Assembly: GCA_963514095.1 (NCBI GenBank)
Contig: OY741267.1
Location: forward strand, 25,241,302-25,305,301
Direction: 5' to 3'
DNA from: Eutrigla gurnardus
Taxonomy: Eukaryota; Chordata; Actinopteri; Perciformes; Triglidae
Length of the DNA stretch: 64,000 bases
Shown here: positions 10,610 through 20,780 of the stretch, piece by piece
How positions within the stretch are numbered: the stretch's first letter is position 1
Layout: each line of letters begins with the position of its first letter
Translations under genes and position numbers: made by a program
The notes under the pieces: model-generated
What the model was told of the DNA's origin: nothing
What the model saw: the letters and a program-made list of their open reading frames with translations, nothing else
Database searches by the model: none

Positions 10610-12114
10610 TAATAAGTCTGTGTTCAGTCGCCGGTTTGGTTCTCGAATCCAAATCAGAAGCGATCAGATTTGGATTTGTCCATCCAGACGTAGACGGAGT
10701 CACTAACTACGAAGAATTTGCCCTCTGGTGGCGTGACGCTGTGGTGCAGCAGCAGAACGTCAAACGCGCCAGTAAAAATGGTGTTGTTTTCCATCCTCGG
10801 TCGTCCTTCCAGACTTTGAAATCCAGATTTTGTCCAACCTCCCAACTGTGGTTTGGATCTTGATTTGCAAGAGGGAAAAAAAATGCATTTCATGTGTCCA
10901 GACGTCGTTAAATCACATTTGGGCTGGCAGTCTGAAGAAGCCTAACTCGCTGGTTTTGTTTGTTTATTAGACAAATCAAACAGATCAAAATGTAAATGTC
11001 ATCTGACATGCTGTAACTTTTGTCTTGTGACCAGTGGCTTCATTTATGTCTCAATGTGTTTATGCTTTAGATGTGCAAAAAAAAAAAAAAAGCATTAAAT
11101 GAACTTCCCAAAATGTCAAATTCTTCCTTTCGAAGCTCAGAAAGTGTCCCCGGGTGTGCAGCATGATCTCCTCCTGTCAGCATGAACTCTTTAAGAGCCT
11201 GCACACCTACACCTGTCAATCAACTCCAGTCTGTTTCAGGCTCACAGAAGATGACTCAGCAGTAAAATAAGCTATACAGGCGTGCAGGGCTTTTAACTCG
11301 TATCCGGAGCACCTTTTAATCGAGCTACATCGTCAAAGAGAGGAGGTGAAATGAGACACGAAACAAAGTTGGCAAAGTGACTTAAAATATGTACATTTAT
11401 ACACATGCGAAGGTAAAAGGGGCTGCAAGTGATCCGCGGGTGCAACGATCATGAACCAAACGGAGGGAATCGTATACAGAACACAAGATGTGACACATTT
11501 AAACTGCTACAAACCTCCGTGTGTGATTGTGTGTTTCTGAAAGTGGTTAAGGTCATCCTGCTTCCACGTTTCAGGCCGAGTTTCAGCAGGAAGCAGTCAC
11601 ATGGTTGTTGTTGCTCCATCCTCATGTGGAATCATTTAAAACAAACACACTTTTATATTCTGTTGTACTTCCAAGGAATGGTCTGCTTAAGAGTGAGTCA
11701 ACACATTAGAGCTTATTGTTGCATAGCGTGTGATAGACGAGGGTCTACAGCTGGACTCTCGTCTCCGTCTTTGTGTGAGTGTGTTAAATCTGCATGTGTT
11801 GGATCTGCAGCCCGACTTTCCTCTGGTTTTCCAACTTCCAAACCACCGTTTGCTTGAGAAACCCTGACGTCGTGCCATCAGCGAGATGTGCTAGAAAGAA
11901 AGGTAGTATGTGAGTGAAGAAGAAGAGGAAGGAGGCCCGATCCTACCGTAACATTTCCAATAACTTGGCAGGTTAAACATGCATTAATGTGCAATTTCAA
12001 CGGGCAAAACACACAAAAACTGGATGCACAGTAAACATTAGTCAAATCAACAATGTACAAGGGGGTGTTCGACGTCCAGATGGGGCTTACAATTGGAAAT
12101 GATGCATTCCTGCT

Positions 12115-12120
12115 TTTATT
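12115..12120 (-). terminator. Candidate poly(A) signal AATAAA
   Basis: TTTATT on the plus strand reads AATAAA on the coding strand, about 890 nt after the GPC5-like stop codon. The hexamer alone is weak evidence, and other AATAAA copies lie further downstream. Confidence 0.3.
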
Positions 12121-12612
12121 TCTGACAGAATTCAATCACTATAGTTGTTTTTCTGCATTATGTTGATGTGTAGCAGACGAGCAGGGGGAGGAAGACAACC
12201 CGTCAGCTCAGTCCGTTAAGAGCTTGTTGTTGGATCAGAATACCTCATACACTCACATCAAATACTCTCCACCTATATACAGTTACATACTATACACACC
12301 TAGTTTGCACAATGTGTTCAGCCAAAGTACACAGTCATTAGAGTGTATCAAATCTGCTGTTCTGGGCTCAGGCCCCTGGGATTGATCTATCAATCTATCA
12401 TGCATTCCTTAATCCAACCGAAAAGAAAATGAGTTTTCAAATGAGCTGAAATCTTCTGCCCGGATGGTGAATGGTGCAGCGGCCGTGAAGAGACAGGAGA
12501 AGTAAAAACCGACAGCATGAATATAGCTGCATTTGTCCCGTATATGTGAAATGTATATATGAGTCTATACACATGTAAGAAAGGAGCGGTGCCATCGTGA
12601 GATACGAAGGGG

Positions 12613-12613
<1 letters not shown>

Positions 12614-12653
<40 letters not shown>

Positions 12654-12664
12654 TGTGTGTGTGT
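12614..12664. repeat. (GT)n microsatellite in the presumed 3' UTR
   Basis: About 25 GT units with one GA interruption, followed by a G-run. On the coding strand it would be a CA-rich 3' UTR element. Confidence 0.95.
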
Positions 12665-13004
12665 GGGGGGGGGGGGCTGCACTGGGGTCTGTGCACACAA
12701 ACGTCTCGTCCCAGAGCAGCGTAGAAGAAGAAGCAGCCTAATCTTTGTAGATGAGCGTGCATGAGATTAGCTTGTGCAAACACCCCGTTGGCGACGTGGC
12801 GGGATGACCCCGCCCCCTCGTCTACAGTCTCCTACAACGTCTTCTTTCCCATCATCGCCATCCATCCAAGTACGTTGAGGCCTGGAGTAAGGATACTATG
12901 CATGATATGTATATGATATGAGTGCCTCTGTGCATGTATGTGGATCCTAAAGGGGTCAGGGGTCAGTGGGGGTGGAGTTGGGGGGCGGGGGTTCACAGAG
13001 GCCA

Positions 13005-13195
13005 TCAGAACAGGATCCACTGCAGCCAAAGTGCAGCAAAGAGCGGCAGCGCGAAGCTCCAGGGTTGGGCCCATCTGGCAGACGGCGAGCCCCCGATCAC
13101 CTTCACCGAGGGGGGCTTGGAGGGGTTCTCACGGGGGCCGACCCCCCCGGGCTGCTTCCCCACGGACTTCCCCTCGCTGGAGGCTTCTGTGAGTG
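13005..13195 (-). CDS. gpc5: Glypican-5-like, terminal coding exon (stalk and GPI signal)
   Basis: The exon adds 2 bases completing a Ser codon, then 62 residues and TGA. The first part (SLTEASSEGKSVGKQPGG...) is a flexible, Ser/Gly/Pro-rich stalk. It ends with a small-residue stretch (VIGGSPSAR) suited to GPI attachment and a 17-residue hydrophobic tail (SFALPLFAALWLQWILF), the expected GPI transamidase signal with a stop directly after. The chosen acceptor is TTTCAG|CACTCACAG, whose phase fits the preceding exon (28374-28521). The next AG, 9 nt later, would give TAA at the junction. The polypyrimidine tract is a CT microsatellite. Stalks of this family diverge quickly, so this exon is assigned by phase, orientation and the GPI tail more than by residue identity. 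Confidence 0.85.
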
Positions 13196-13197
13196 CT

Positions 13198-13198
<1 letters not shown>
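13186..13198 (-). promoter_or_regulatory. gpc5: Tandem 3' splice sites, 9 nt apart
   Basis: On the coding strand the sequence CAG|CACTCACAG|AAGCC offers two AG acceptors. The first keeps the reading frame into the GPI tail. The second places AA after the terminal T of the previous exon, forming TAA. Choice between them would decide between a membrane-anchored and a tail-less protein. Confidence 0.5.

Positions 13199-13199
<1 letters not shown>

Positions 13200-13230
<31 letters not shown>
13200..13230. repeat. (GA)n microsatellite forming the splice polypyrimidine tract
   Basis: About 15 GA units on the plus strand. On the coding strand this is (CT)15 ending in TTTCAG, directly before the terminal GPC5-like exon. 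Confidence 0.95.
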
Positions 13231-13233
<3 letters not shown>

Positions 13234-14034
13234 TTGACTCATCACTGTGATCACAGTAATCTCTCTGTAACGTTGGCAGGCCTTTGGCTTGTACAAGGGG
13301 CTAATTATCACCGCTCACCGACCCCGCCCCCTCCATTCAGAAAACAAAATCCCGTCCGTTACATTTCCAGAGGTTTCATATGTAAATCAGGGGAAACGCA
13401 GCTGTGGGTGTTTTGGTCCAGAGCGCCTAAAATGTATTATTAAGAGTGCTTTGAAACATTTTTTAAATATGCATTTGCAGTGCGACCAATACACTCTAAA
13501 TTCCACAAACATGATGATGATGGAGGAGTGTGCCGGTGTGACCGGCAGCCCTGACTGTGGCATTACGGCCAATCAGAGCTCAATCAGGCAGACGTTAACC
13601 CCCCCCCTTTCTAATCACAGTCTCCACTAATACCCATATAAACGCTTTTCTGCTGACATCGGCGAAATCCTTTTCCTTAAAAGAGGACCACACTCATGTC
13701 TCCTGCTGGTTTTTCCAGTCTCTCTCTCTCTCTCTCTCCCTCAAACATCATTCTGAACCCCCCCCCCAGATACAACGAGGGGATGAGACGTCTCTTTAGA
13801 TGTCTCGAACATCCAAAGTGAAATCATTCCCCATCCTTTACTTCCCAGCATGGATCCCAGCCAGATGCTAACCCACCGCAGCTTCTTGCACATCAATGAC
13901 ACAGATCCACAACAAAGTGGACCGTAAACACTCTGAGTACCAATCAGCATCGCCTGTCTGTCAGACATTTAGTCTGGAGAGGGACGGGGGGTGAAGTCAG
14001 GTCCCAACACAAGAAGAAACTGTATCCCCCTCCT

Positions 14035-14457
14035 CCGTGACCGATGGCACTGGCCTTCAGGGCCATCAATGGAACGGCATCCATCTACCTTCAAACACTG
14101 GTCAAACCACACACCCCGAAGCGAGCACTTCACTCCTCTACTTCAGCTGGCCGGCTGGTACCACCATCGCTGAAATCAAACAAATGTCGCTCAGCAAAGT
14201 CCAGACTCTTCTCTGTTCTGGTCCTCAGTGGTGGAACGAACTCCCGACCAATGTCAGGACAGCAGAGTCATTTGCCATCTTCTGAAAAAGGCTCAAGACT
14301 CACCTGTTCAGACTTCACCTCGACTCTACATAGCATGACCCACTAACACCCCCCCAATCACTTCCATGTTCTTACCTATTTGACCATAGCACTGTTCTTA
14401 AGGTTCTTAAATGTACTTAATGTAAGTCGCTTTGCTAAATGACCTAAATGTAAATGT
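14035..14457 (+). pseudogene. L2/Maui-type LINE 3' fragment (broken reverse transcriptase C-terminus and tail)
   Basis: Two overlapping frames together show the usual C-terminus of CR1/L2-clade non-LTR polyproteins. These are AINGTASIYLQTLVKP and SAKSRLFSVLVLS in one frame, and QWWNELPTNVRTAESFAIF followed, after an in-frame TGA, by KRLKTHLFRLHLDS in the other. The tail TGTAAGTCGCTTTGCTAAAT and ATGTAAATGTA matches the fish L2 3' end as I know it. At least one frameshift and one stop codon break it, and the 5' part is missing, so it is a dead, 5'-truncated insertion in intron sequence. Confidence 0.85.
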
Positions 14458-14835
14458 ATCTTGTGATGACGAGTAGTGAGCGTACTGAAAGTGCCCAAGC
14501 CCGATGTAAAAAACCAAACACCGTCGCTGTCACAGTAAATAGGCCACGTCTTCCCAGCAGTGTGTAAAGGGGATCGGTGGTCTAATCCGCAGCCTCCCAC
14601 GTGGCGACTCCACCGTCCAGAGTGTGATACGTTATCTGATAATACACCCGCATGTCATGTGAAAATGAATAAGAGCTTGTAAAACCTTCCCCAAAATCAC
14701 TTCTTCACTCACATAAAAGCCCCAAATCGCTCAAAAATACGACTGTCTTCCCCTCGGCACGCCCGGCACGATCAGATGCTTCTAAGAATACATTCTTTTG
14801 TCAGGACCGAGGATGCATATGAGCCCATCCCGACT

Positions 14836-14862
14836 CTGTGTGTGTGTGTGTGTGTGTGTGTG
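14836..14862. repeat. (GT)n microsatellite
   Basis: About 13 GT units. Confidence 0.9.
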
Positions 14863-15059
14863 AACGGGGCTCGGCAGGACTCTGGAGATGGGGAGTGTGT
14901 GTGTGTTTTTCTGTCCTAATGGTTTTTGTTGTTCCAGGAGACAATAGACAAAGACATCATTTATTCCAAATCAGATTGCTGTTATTGTTTCAGTGGAAAC
15001 GGGGCTGCGTCTCATCGGGGAGATGTCGGAGAAACAATGTTGGAATGAGCCAACACGGC

Positions 15060-15767
15060 ACTGATGCTGCTCCTCTGATGCTGCTCCTCCGATGCTGCTC
15101 CTCTGATGCTGCTCCTCCGATGCTACTCCTCTGATGCTACTCCTCTGATGCTGCTCCTCCGATGCTGCTCCTCTGATGCTGCTCCTCCGATGCTACTCCT
15201 CTGATGCTACTCCTCTGATGCTACTCCTCTGATGCTGCTCCTCTGATGCTACTCCTCTGATGCTGCTCCTCTGATGCTGCTCCTCTGATGCTGCTCCTCC
15301 AATGCTGCTCCTCTGATGCTGCTCCTCCGATGCTGCTCCTCTGATGCTGCTCCTCTGATGCTACTCCTCTGATGCTACTCCCCTGATGCTGCTCCCCCGA
15401 TGCTACTCCTCTGATGCTGATCCTCCGATGCTGCTCCACTGATGCTGCTCCCCCGATGCTACTCCTCTGATGCTACTCCTCTGATGCTGCTCCTCCGATG
15501 CTACTCCTCTGATGCTGCTCCTCCGATGCTACTCCTTTGATGCTGCTCCTCTGATGCTGCTCCTCTGATGCTGCTCCTCCGATGCTACTCCTCTGATGCT
15601 GCTCCCCCGATGCTACTCCTCTGATGCTGCTCCTCCGATGCTGCTCCACTGATGCTGCTCCCCCGATGCTACTCCTCTGATGCTGCTCCTCCGATGCTGC
15701 TCCACTGATGCTGCTCCCCCGATGCTACTCCTCTGATGCTGCTCCTCCGATGCTGCTCCTCTGATAC
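15060..15767. repeat. 12-bp minisatellite (GATGCTGCTCCT family), about 59 units
   Basis: Tandem units GATGCTGCTCCT, GATGCTACTCCT and TC/CC variants alternate for about 700 bp, often as 24-bp pairs. Because 12 is a multiple of 3, each strand carries long open frames (Ser-Asp-Ala-Ala-Pro on plus, Glu-Glu-Gln-His-Gln/Trp-Arg-Ser-Ser on minus). These are products of the repeat, without splice or start context. Confidence 0.95.
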
Positions 15768-15867
15768 TAATTAATAGAGCGGACCTTTGTAAAGGCAACA
15801 GCCCGGGGAACTTGTGTTGTTGTTTTTTTCATTTCTGAAGGTAAGCATCGTATCTATTGATTGGGGG

Positions 15868-16278
15868 GGGTTTAAGGCTAAGATGCTAGTGGTAGCTTTC
15901 ACTTGTTGTCATAGCAACGGCAAACATCCGGTCTTAGCAGAACCAAGCAACTTGTTTATATCGGCAATGACAACAAGTGGAAGCTACCGCTAGCATCTTA
16001 GCCCAACCGCCCCGATCAATAAACACCCATAAGATGACAGTTTGTCCTCATATGAAAGCAACAATAAGCATCAACATCATCACCCTAAGGACCTTAACGA
16101 GGCGTTGTCACATGATGTCATGTATTGAATAAAAACATAAATGCGAACATTCATGGGAAGTTAGCTAGCATAAACCCCGGTTGTTAGCAACTTTTTGACT
16201 TTTTTTCTCAGAATATTGCCGCCCTCTCTCTGCTCCGTTATTGTTATTTCCCTACAGCGGCCCTGATACGCCGTCGTA
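15868..16278 (+). mobile_element. Foldback MITE, copy B
   Basis: This copy shows the internal inversion clearly. GCTAAGATGCTAGTGGTAGC near the left is repeated inverted as GCTACCGCTAGCATCTTAGC about 100 bp later, separated by the CAACGGCAAACATCCGG segment. It ends in CCTACAGCGGCCCTGATACG and CCGTCGTA, the family terminus. Confidence 0.85.
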
Positions 16279-17113
16279 GCATCGTGCATGGTCTCTGTGA
16301 TCAGGATGCAATAAAATGCTGACAGTCCAACATCCACGACCAAACTAATCACCCAAATAGGTCAATTTGAATGGAAAGCCCTCTTCTCTTATTTGAGTGC
16401 CACAAGCCGGGAGACGCATTAAAAGATACGTGTCTAATTTCCCTTATTGTCTCATTTACTGTCAAACGCCTCTTCATCTCTAAATAAAACCAAAGCTCTA
16501 TTCTGAGCTCGTTAGACCAAGAAGAGACGCTGGAAAACACCCAGACCACACACGCTAGAGACTGATAATGTTTCCTCCACAGTGGCCTGGTCAAATCCAA
16601 GAACATGGTCATCGTTATTTATACTGAATATGTATGAAATATGATTGTGCAATGTGTGATGTTTAATGGACCGGCCTGTCAGCGGGTTCTGGGTATATGA
16701 GAGGTGAATGATGCCATCCGAGTTAGTTTGAACCCTCTGAACTCTCTTTTAGGTCAGAGTTAACTCTCTCTAAATATACTGTATATACATTTATAGTATG
16801 AGTATTTGTATGAACTCTTGGTCCCTTTTCTAGTTGAGAAAGTATTTATCACATCAAGGAAAATGTTTGGACTGTTGCCATATCACTTTGCGATAGTTGA
16901 AATCCATTCAAAGTTATAAAACAGGAAACAGTAGAAAGTTGAGAAAAAAAAGATATTGCATGAAGTCGCTGTCAACAGGCAGCAACTGGAGGTAGAGAGG
17001 AAGGAACCAGCAGAAGGGCAGGAGGATAATGGGATGTGATGTTGTTGTCATATTGAGACGATGTTCGCAGTTAAGTCGTGCTTCATAAACTGGCTCATGT
17101 GTAAAGCCCTAAA

Positions 17114-17116
<3 letters not shown>

Positions 17117-17171
<55 letters not shown>
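17117..17171. repeat. (GT)n microsatellite
   Basis: About 27 GT units. Confidence 0.95.
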
Positions 17172-17174
<3 letters not shown>

Positions 17175-17894
17175 AGGAAGTGAACGATAAGGCAGAAGGT
17201 TAGAAGAGGAAAACAGTTAGTTTTCCAGGATGAAGATGAGGCTCCATCGTTGCTCGTATAAAGACAGATGGAGGTTGTCACCCCGGGCAACTTCTCGGCT
17301 TCGTTGACATGTTTGTCCCATTAGACGACGGTCGTGACATATGTTCCCACCAGGAAGGAGACGAATGGGACTCCATCAGTACCAAGCTTCTTAAAAAGTA
17401 GTGACGGAGAAGAAAACTAAAAAAAAACAAACAAAAAAACAGAAGACAAAAAGAACTAAGAGGTCTGTACGAGTCCGGAGAGCTGAAGGTGTGCATGTGG
17501 ACCCTGTACTGGTCTAAAGGTCTGAAGGGTTGTTCAGGGTCACAGAGGTTATACAGTCTTCATCAAAGAGACCTTCTGGGAGAAATGCCTCTAAGTGTCC
17601 TTTGGCCACTCATGCCTCTCCAGATGGGCAGATTGTGTGTTTGGAGGAGCCTCCATTTTTATTCCCACTGGCCAAGGAGCAACAACAGCTGCTTCTAACG
17701 AGCCTGGAGGAGGAGGTGGACCTCTGGGCTCTGGTTGAGAGGAGGGGGGAGGGGGGGAGACAGCAGGGAGGAATAGAGGGTTGGAAGGTGAGTGGGAGGA
17801 CCGACAAACATGTTGATCATCATTTCTCTGGAAACACGAATGAGAGAGATGTTTCTTCTGGGACAAACATGTTTGTTTTCTACTGCACCTCCCT

Positions 17895-18030
17895 CGCTGC
17901 TCCTCCTCCTCTCAACCTCCACCTCCCTCTCAACCTCCACCTCCTCTCTTCTCCTCCACCTCCCTCCTCTTCTCCTCCCTCCTCTTCTCCTCCACCTCCC
18001 TCTCTTCTCCTCCACCTCCCTCTCTGCTGC
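17895..18030. repeat. Pyrimidine-rich CTCCTCC/ACCTCC repeat tract
   Basis: Irregular tandem CTCCACCTCC and CTTCTCCTCC units give long Ser/Leu/Pro frames on plus and Arg/Glu/Gly frames on minus. It is low-complexity DNA, not coding. Confidence 0.85.
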
Positions 18031-18954
18031 CACTCAGATTAGAATCAGCAAACCTTTGCAAAGAGGAGAAGTAAACTCAAACAGTCCTCCCTCTGTCTTG
18101 GGCTGATAAGATGTAATCTCTCCTTTTCCTCTTTCCTTGTAGACGAGAATACACGCCGGCAGACGGCACAAACACTCCTACGCTCCCTGGGAGACGTGGG
18201 GCCACCAGGGTCCACCAGGGACCACCAGGGGCCTCAGTCGGGGTTTATGGGGGACAAGTCCACCGCTTTCAGGTAGGGAAGTGCGGTCCACATGAGTGGT
18301 TGTCTGGTGTGTTGCTGCAGAGCTGTGATGTGGTGAGGAATGGTCATGGTATCGTGACTCAACGCTGACCGGTCTTCTTTGTTTTCAGACCTGTTTTCAG
18401 CTTTCATCGTCCGCCCGCTGTGTGCGATGGCAGAGGCGGTCAGAAGGTGGCGGTCTGATTTACGGAGGTTGGTCACTTCCTCGTCTCTCTGCCTCGCTGC
18501 CGAGGTGATTGGCCGAGAGCCGGACCCCCCCGTCCACGGCGTGAGTTCGGCTTCAAGTTCCTCTGACAGCTCTACTGAATAACGACGCCGTGGATTCACC
18601 ACATCAATCCTTATTTTGTAAAACAAGATCTTAACACAACAGCCGATACGTGGTCGGACGCAGCGGTCGGTAGAAATGATGTTCGGCGTTCGTCTCCGTC
18701 GTTAACGATGTGTGATGTGTGACCTTTGCCAGACGCTCGCTACCTGCCCTCCGTCCCGCTGAGAGGAAGAGGCTCTCCGTTTCCATTAAGTGCGAGTATA
18801 TTTCATTTTCATTTAATTTATTATTAATGACCGTTTCATTTCGTCTGGTTTGATGGAAGCAGATTCAACCCTCGTTATTTCATGACACTTTTGTGTTCTG
18901 ACCCTCATAATGAGTTTCTACCTTTACTTTTAAGTATATATTGTATGTATTTTT

Positions 18955-19030
18955 CTATCTGAGGTCACTGTGTGAAGGGAAACTGCAACAATAAGAATCC
19001 CCTTGCTCAGTGTGAACTGTTTCTACCGTG
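18955..19030 (+). repeat. Interspersed repeat tail shared with 31384-31470
   Basis: GAGGTCACTGTGTGAAGGGAAACTGCAA...CTCAGTGTGAACT...TTTCTACCGTG closely matches the segment near 31390. The pattern suggests the 3' tail of a retroelement, but the family is not identified. Confidence 0.5.
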
Positions 19031-19725
19031 ACGATCTGATAAGAGGAGTTAAACCACGTACCCGTTCAGTGATCATTTTACTCCTCGGGTTGAGATCATC
19101 ACTTTCACACGACACACACTTGAATGCGTCTGCCCAGGTCTCTTGTTATTCTCTACGAGGCCTCGGAGCATCAGTCAGCCTCCCATCTGACCTTTGGACC
19201 CCACGGAGAGACCGATGTTGCTCTCCAGGCTTATGGATCGCAGGCGTCCTCATATTGTCCCGTACAGCAGCAGAATGCTAAAACTCTCCGGGTCACTACG
19301 TTGTTGTTTTTAAAGGCTTCTCTTTCACCGAGCTCTCGCAGCTTTTCCTTATCTGCTTTCACACACACGTTGGTACAAAGAGGGGTGAGGTGAGGGGAGG
19401 ACGCATTCACACACTTCATTACCAGCCATCCATCTCTCTGCTGGTTTTTGTCCACCACTCTTTATGCGGTGCCACGTCAGACTAATCTCACACACACACT
19501 TCTCTGGGAACTGTCCCTCTGGTTCACAGGCAACCTATATAGGGCTCGGTACAGGGTCTCTGGCAGCCACTCGAAGGGGCACCAGTGGGGGACCCATCTT
19601 AGCTTACAGCTAGCCTAGCAACGGGCACGCAGCATGGCAACTGCAGAGCAGGGATCAGTGCAGTGGAATCCGCCCGGTGCCATTCTTGGCTGTATTAGAC
19701 TATTAAACTCCTTGGCAAGATTAAG

Positions 19726-19730
<5 letters not shown>

Positions 19731-19774
<44 letters not shown>
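19731..19774. repeat. (CA)n microsatellite
   Basis: About 22 CA units. A poly-C run follows at about 19857-19870. Confidence 0.95.
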
Positions 19775-19776
<2 letters not shown>

Positions 19777-20408
19777 CGAAAGGCCCTGGGAGGACAGTGA
19801 CCTCCACCAGTCAATGTGACAGATAGGATATGGAGGGGAATCCAGTCCAGTCCAGTCCCCCCCCCCCCCCGGTAACACAGCCGTTTGTGAAAACGTTTTG
19901 GACTGAAGGGGAAATGTTTGTTTTTTTTAAAGCAAAAATATTTCATTAGATTAAAATCATGTTGTGAAGTTTTTGGGAAATAATTACATCTGGGGTTTTT
20001 TTTTCTACGATAAATTCTCACATTTGGGCCGAGTTAATTAGTAATCGCAGCTTTGCTCGCCGTGTGTGTGTGTGTTCTTCAGAGAAGGAGAGACGGCGGG
20101 GAAAGGAAGGTGGACGACTACGCTCAACATCTCTAAATTCATCATCTAAATTATTCATCATCATTTGAATGTTAATGTTATTAATGAAGCTCCAAAGTTG
20201 TTTTTTCCTCGTAACTGTGTGTGTGTGTGTGTGTGTGTGTACACGGCTGTCTATGATTCAAGTTAGCCTAATATTACTGTTATACTACTATTACTAATAC
20301 TGAGTTAATACATTTATGGGAAAATGTTCTAAATATCATTCAGATCGGTGACCGCTGACCATCGTTCCCCGAAGATCATCATCTATTGGCTTGATATCAG
20401 TGTTCAGT

Positions 20409-20409
<1 letters not shown>

Positions 20410-20467
<58 letters not shown>
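20410..20467. repeat. (CA)n microsatellite
   Basis: About 29 CA units. A shorter CA tract lies at 20593-20627. Confidence 0.95.
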
Positions 20468-20469
<2 letters not shown>

Positions 20470-20758
20470 ACATTGCACCTGCATGCACTCAAACACCAGA
20501 TGCTTCATTGCATTGGCAGGTGTCAGGTCGTCCTTGTAAACATGCAAGCGTGAAGGATGCGGCGCTAAACTCACATTCTTCTGCTCTTTCTCACACACAC
20601 ACACACACACACACATACACACACACTCTTCATCTCCATCCATTACAGTCAAGAGAAAGTGCACATTAGGGTAGCTGTCAAGAGAGCGTGTGTGTCTCCT
20701 GGCACAACATTTCTCACGTCGGAAACCCTCCGCCTGCCCGCCTGCCCCCTGCGCCGCG

Positions 20759-20780
20759 CCCCCCCCCCCCCCCCCCCCCC
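20759..20780. repeat. Poly-C run
   Basis: About 21 consecutive C residues. Confidence 0.9.

Larger units (their letters stand above)
10613..13004 (-). other. 3' UTR and downstream flank of the GPC5-like gene
   Basis: On the minus strand this follows the stop codon at 13005-13007. It holds a (CA)n tract at 12614-12664 next to a G-run and a possible poly(A) signal at 12115-12120. Toward 10613 it is unique sequence without supported exons. Where the UTR ends is unknown. Confidence 0.55.

Noticed and set aside
12922..13443. 173-codon plus-strand frame over the terminal glypican exon
   Set aside because: Antisense shadow of the minus-strand GPI-tail exon plus a GA repeat.
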